Source: Pavlovales sp. CCMP2436 (taxonomy: Eukaryota; Haptophyta; Pavlovophyceae; Pavlovales). Taken from it: a DNA stretch of 27,286 bases. Within the stretch, counting starts at the first letter, position 1; every line of letters starts with the position of its first letter. Shown in pieces: positions 25,851 through 27,286 of the stretch. The stretch covers positions 138,137 through 165,422 of the forward strand of contig MU631379.1 in assembly GCA_026770615.1 (NCBI GenBank), given 5' to 3'. Position numbers and translations under genes: made by a program. The notes under the pieces were generated by a model. The model was given only the letters and a program-made list of their open reading frames with translations, was not told the origin of the DNA and did not search any database.

Positions 25851-27286
25851 ATGTTTCCGATCTGGCTCACGATGCTCATCATGATCCTGCAGTCGGACGA
25901 CAAGATCGACCTGAGCTTTGTCTTCACTGTGCCCCCGCCTGGGGAGATCTTGGAGGGCAACCCCGTCGTCGTCCCGCTCGAGTACACCGAGCCCGACGAT
26001 GTCGACGACTCTGACAACCCGCTCTATCCTAAGGGCGAGGTTGACCCGCTGTTCCTGAAGGCGCTCAAGGACTACCAGAAGCGCTTGCTGTCCCAGGCCA
26101 AGACGATGGACTACTTCACGCAGGCTATCAACCCGACAATCCTCAGCGCGGTGATGCACAAGGCCTACGCGACCAAAGTGGGCGGCGCCATCAGCTTCTC
26201 TGGGTTCTTCAGCTGCCTGCAGTTGCACTGCCTCGGCATGTCTGGCACGTCTCGCGTGGCGTGCATGCTGAACTTCATCTCGCTCGCGCGCCAGGCGCGC
26301 GAAACACAGCTACAATGGCTCGACCGCGTGCAGCGCTCCTTCAACTACATCGCCCACCTTAAGCTTAAGCCGGAGGACATCTTCTTGCTTAGCTCGCTCA
26401 AGGGACTCGGCCAGGAGTACGCTGCGCTTGTTCAGTCGACCATCAACGACCCTAACAACACGAAGAAGCCTGCCATCGACGTGCTGCTCTCCCTCCGCGA
26501 GAGCCTCAACTCGATCACTCTCGTCAACGGCCCCGACATCTCCGACGTGCGCCTCAACCAGCGCGTGGACTACATCGGCGCCGGCACCGACGCGCGTATG
26601 GGCCGCGGCGCGCGCGGCGGCGCGCGCAGCAGCAGCTCGCGCGGCCGCGGTGGGGGCGAGAACACGCTCACCGCTTCCCGCAAGCCGAGCACCGCTTCCC
26701 GCAAGCCGAGCTGCTTCCAGTGCCGCGTGCGTGACCTCCCTTCTGAACACGACCCGCGCGAGTGCCCCAACTTTGTCATGCCGCGCTCGCAGTCGACTCA
26801 CAACGGCTCGAACGTCACGCAGCCCGCGCACAAGAAGTCGGTCAACATCGTGCAGGTCGCGCGCGACCCCTACTCTGCTCCCTTCAAGAACGCCTTCGCG
26901 ATCAACACGGGCCCGTTCATCTACAACCCGCGCGTGGTGACCATCATCGGGGCGGTCTCGGACAAGCCCGAGCAGCAGCTCGAGCCGCTCTACCTCTCGG
27001 CGGCGGAGCAGCTCAAGTTTGATTCGTACTACCACGACGTCGTCATCGCGGCGGACTTCTACGACTTCGAGCCGCTCGACCCTATCGAGCCCGTGCCTTC
27101 TTCCTACGCCGACGCCAACCCTTTCGTGTTCCTTGCCGACGCCAAGCCAGTCTCCAAGACCTTCAAGCTTCTCAGCCTGGCCAAACTCTCGCTGCTCGTC
27201 GCGCTGCTCGTCGCGATCTACTTGCTCGCCTCGACCTACCTGCTCTCGACCAAGCCGCACAAGGTTGTCGCCAACGTCTTCGCTAT
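25851..27286 (+). CDS. Retrotransposon Gag-like protein, 3' end beyond window
   Basis: The frame stays open for 478 codons to the window edge. Residues about 60-245 (KALKDYQKRLLSQAK, ETQLQWLDRVQRSFNYIA, LSSLKGLGQEYAALVQS) resemble the Gag region of Ty1/copia-type polyproteins. An Arg/Gly/Ser-rich segment and a duplicated TASRKPS (a 21-bp tandem) follow. A zinc-knuckle-like CFQC...H....C occupies residues 288-305 with spacing CX2CX8HX4C rather than the usual CX2CX4HX4C. A hydrophobic stretch at about 446-465 looks like a membrane segment, odd for Gag. The ATG at 25851 is preceded by an in-frame TGA at 25830, so it is the best start, although an overlapping frame from 25775 (MVDLQGFGVQRLF) could be joined by a frameshift. 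No protease, integrase or reverse transcriptase is reached. Confidence 0.65.
   Translation, partial: MFPIWLTMLIMILQSDDKIDLSFVFTVPPPGEILEGNPVVVPLEYTEPDDVDDSDNPLYPKGEVDPLFLKALKDYQKRLLSQAKTMDYFTQAINPTILSAVMHKAYATKVGGAISFSGFFSCLQLHCLGMSGTSRVACMLNFISLARQARETQLQWLDRVQRSFNYIAHLKLKPEDIFLLSSLKGLGQEYAALVQSTINDPNNTKKPAIDVLLSLRESLNSITLVNGPDISDVRLNQRVDYIGAGTDARMGRGARGGARSSSSRGRGGGENTLTASRKPSTASRKPSCFQCRVRDLPSEHDPRECPNFVMPRSQSTHNGSNVTQPAHKKSVNIVQVARDPYSAPFKNAFAINTGPFIYNPRVVTIIGAVSDKPEQQLEPLYLSAAEQLKFDSYYHDVVIAADFYDFEPLDPIEPVPSSYADANPFVFLADAKPVSKTFKLLSLAKLSLLVALLVAIYLLASTYLLSTKPHKVVANVFA

Noticed and set aside
26310..27260. 316-codon minus-strand frame
   Set aside because: It is the antisense shadow of the Gag-like frame. 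Its Arg/Val/Asp/Leu-rich composition comes from the complementary GC-rich codons, and the plus frame has recognisable Gag features.

Overview
The window looks like nuclear DNA from a microbial eukaryote, plausibly a unicellular alga. It holds a spliceosome gene split by an intron, non-LTR and LTR-type retroelements, a cut-and-paste transposase remnant, and GC-rich genes set in AT-rich, microsatellite-rich spacers. No rRNA, tRNA, bacterial operon or CRISPR array was recognised. Lineage cannot be fixed from the sequence; haptophyte or stramenopile algae are only a guess.

Layout. 1-743: C-terminal exons of splicing factor SF3A2, with a second, synonymously diverged copy of the exon start upstream. 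744-4860: dispersed repeats and a hypothetical gene (2698-3780) with a decayed inverted copy of itself at 2004-2275. 4866-6600: LINE 3' fragment, exon-like pieces, reiterated exon-start cassettes and G/T-rich tracts. 6853-7757: a foldback element with about 250-bp inverted arms. 7771-8970: a multi-pass membrane protein resembling FIT2/Scs3. 9346-11213 and, inverted, 14135-15369: two 5'-truncated copies of an unfamiliar LINE-like element (called element A here), flanking a transposase remnant and an intact lipB (12165-12974, minus). 16175-20320: a large inverted duplication with two divergent F-box/kelch genes, each broken by one in-frame stop. 21337-23158: a kelch fragment and one intact F-box/kelch gene. 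23400-24993: a 5'-truncated LINE reverse transcriptase. 25467-27286: the start of an LTR-type retrotransposon with a Gag-like protein running off the window.

Housekeeping genes are few: SF3A2 (U2 snRNP), lipB (protein lipoylation) and possibly the FIT-like lipid enzyme. The F-box/kelch family would supply substrate adaptors for SCF ubiquitin ligases and seems to be a local expanding and decaying family. The rest is mobile DNA. The most unusual signals are: element A, whose copies share one 3' end but differ in 5' length (down to about 29 bp with a target-site duplication); a 52-bp perfect palindrome near its 3' end that shows a compensatory base-pair change between copies; and repeated copies of exon starts lying upstream of the exons themselves.
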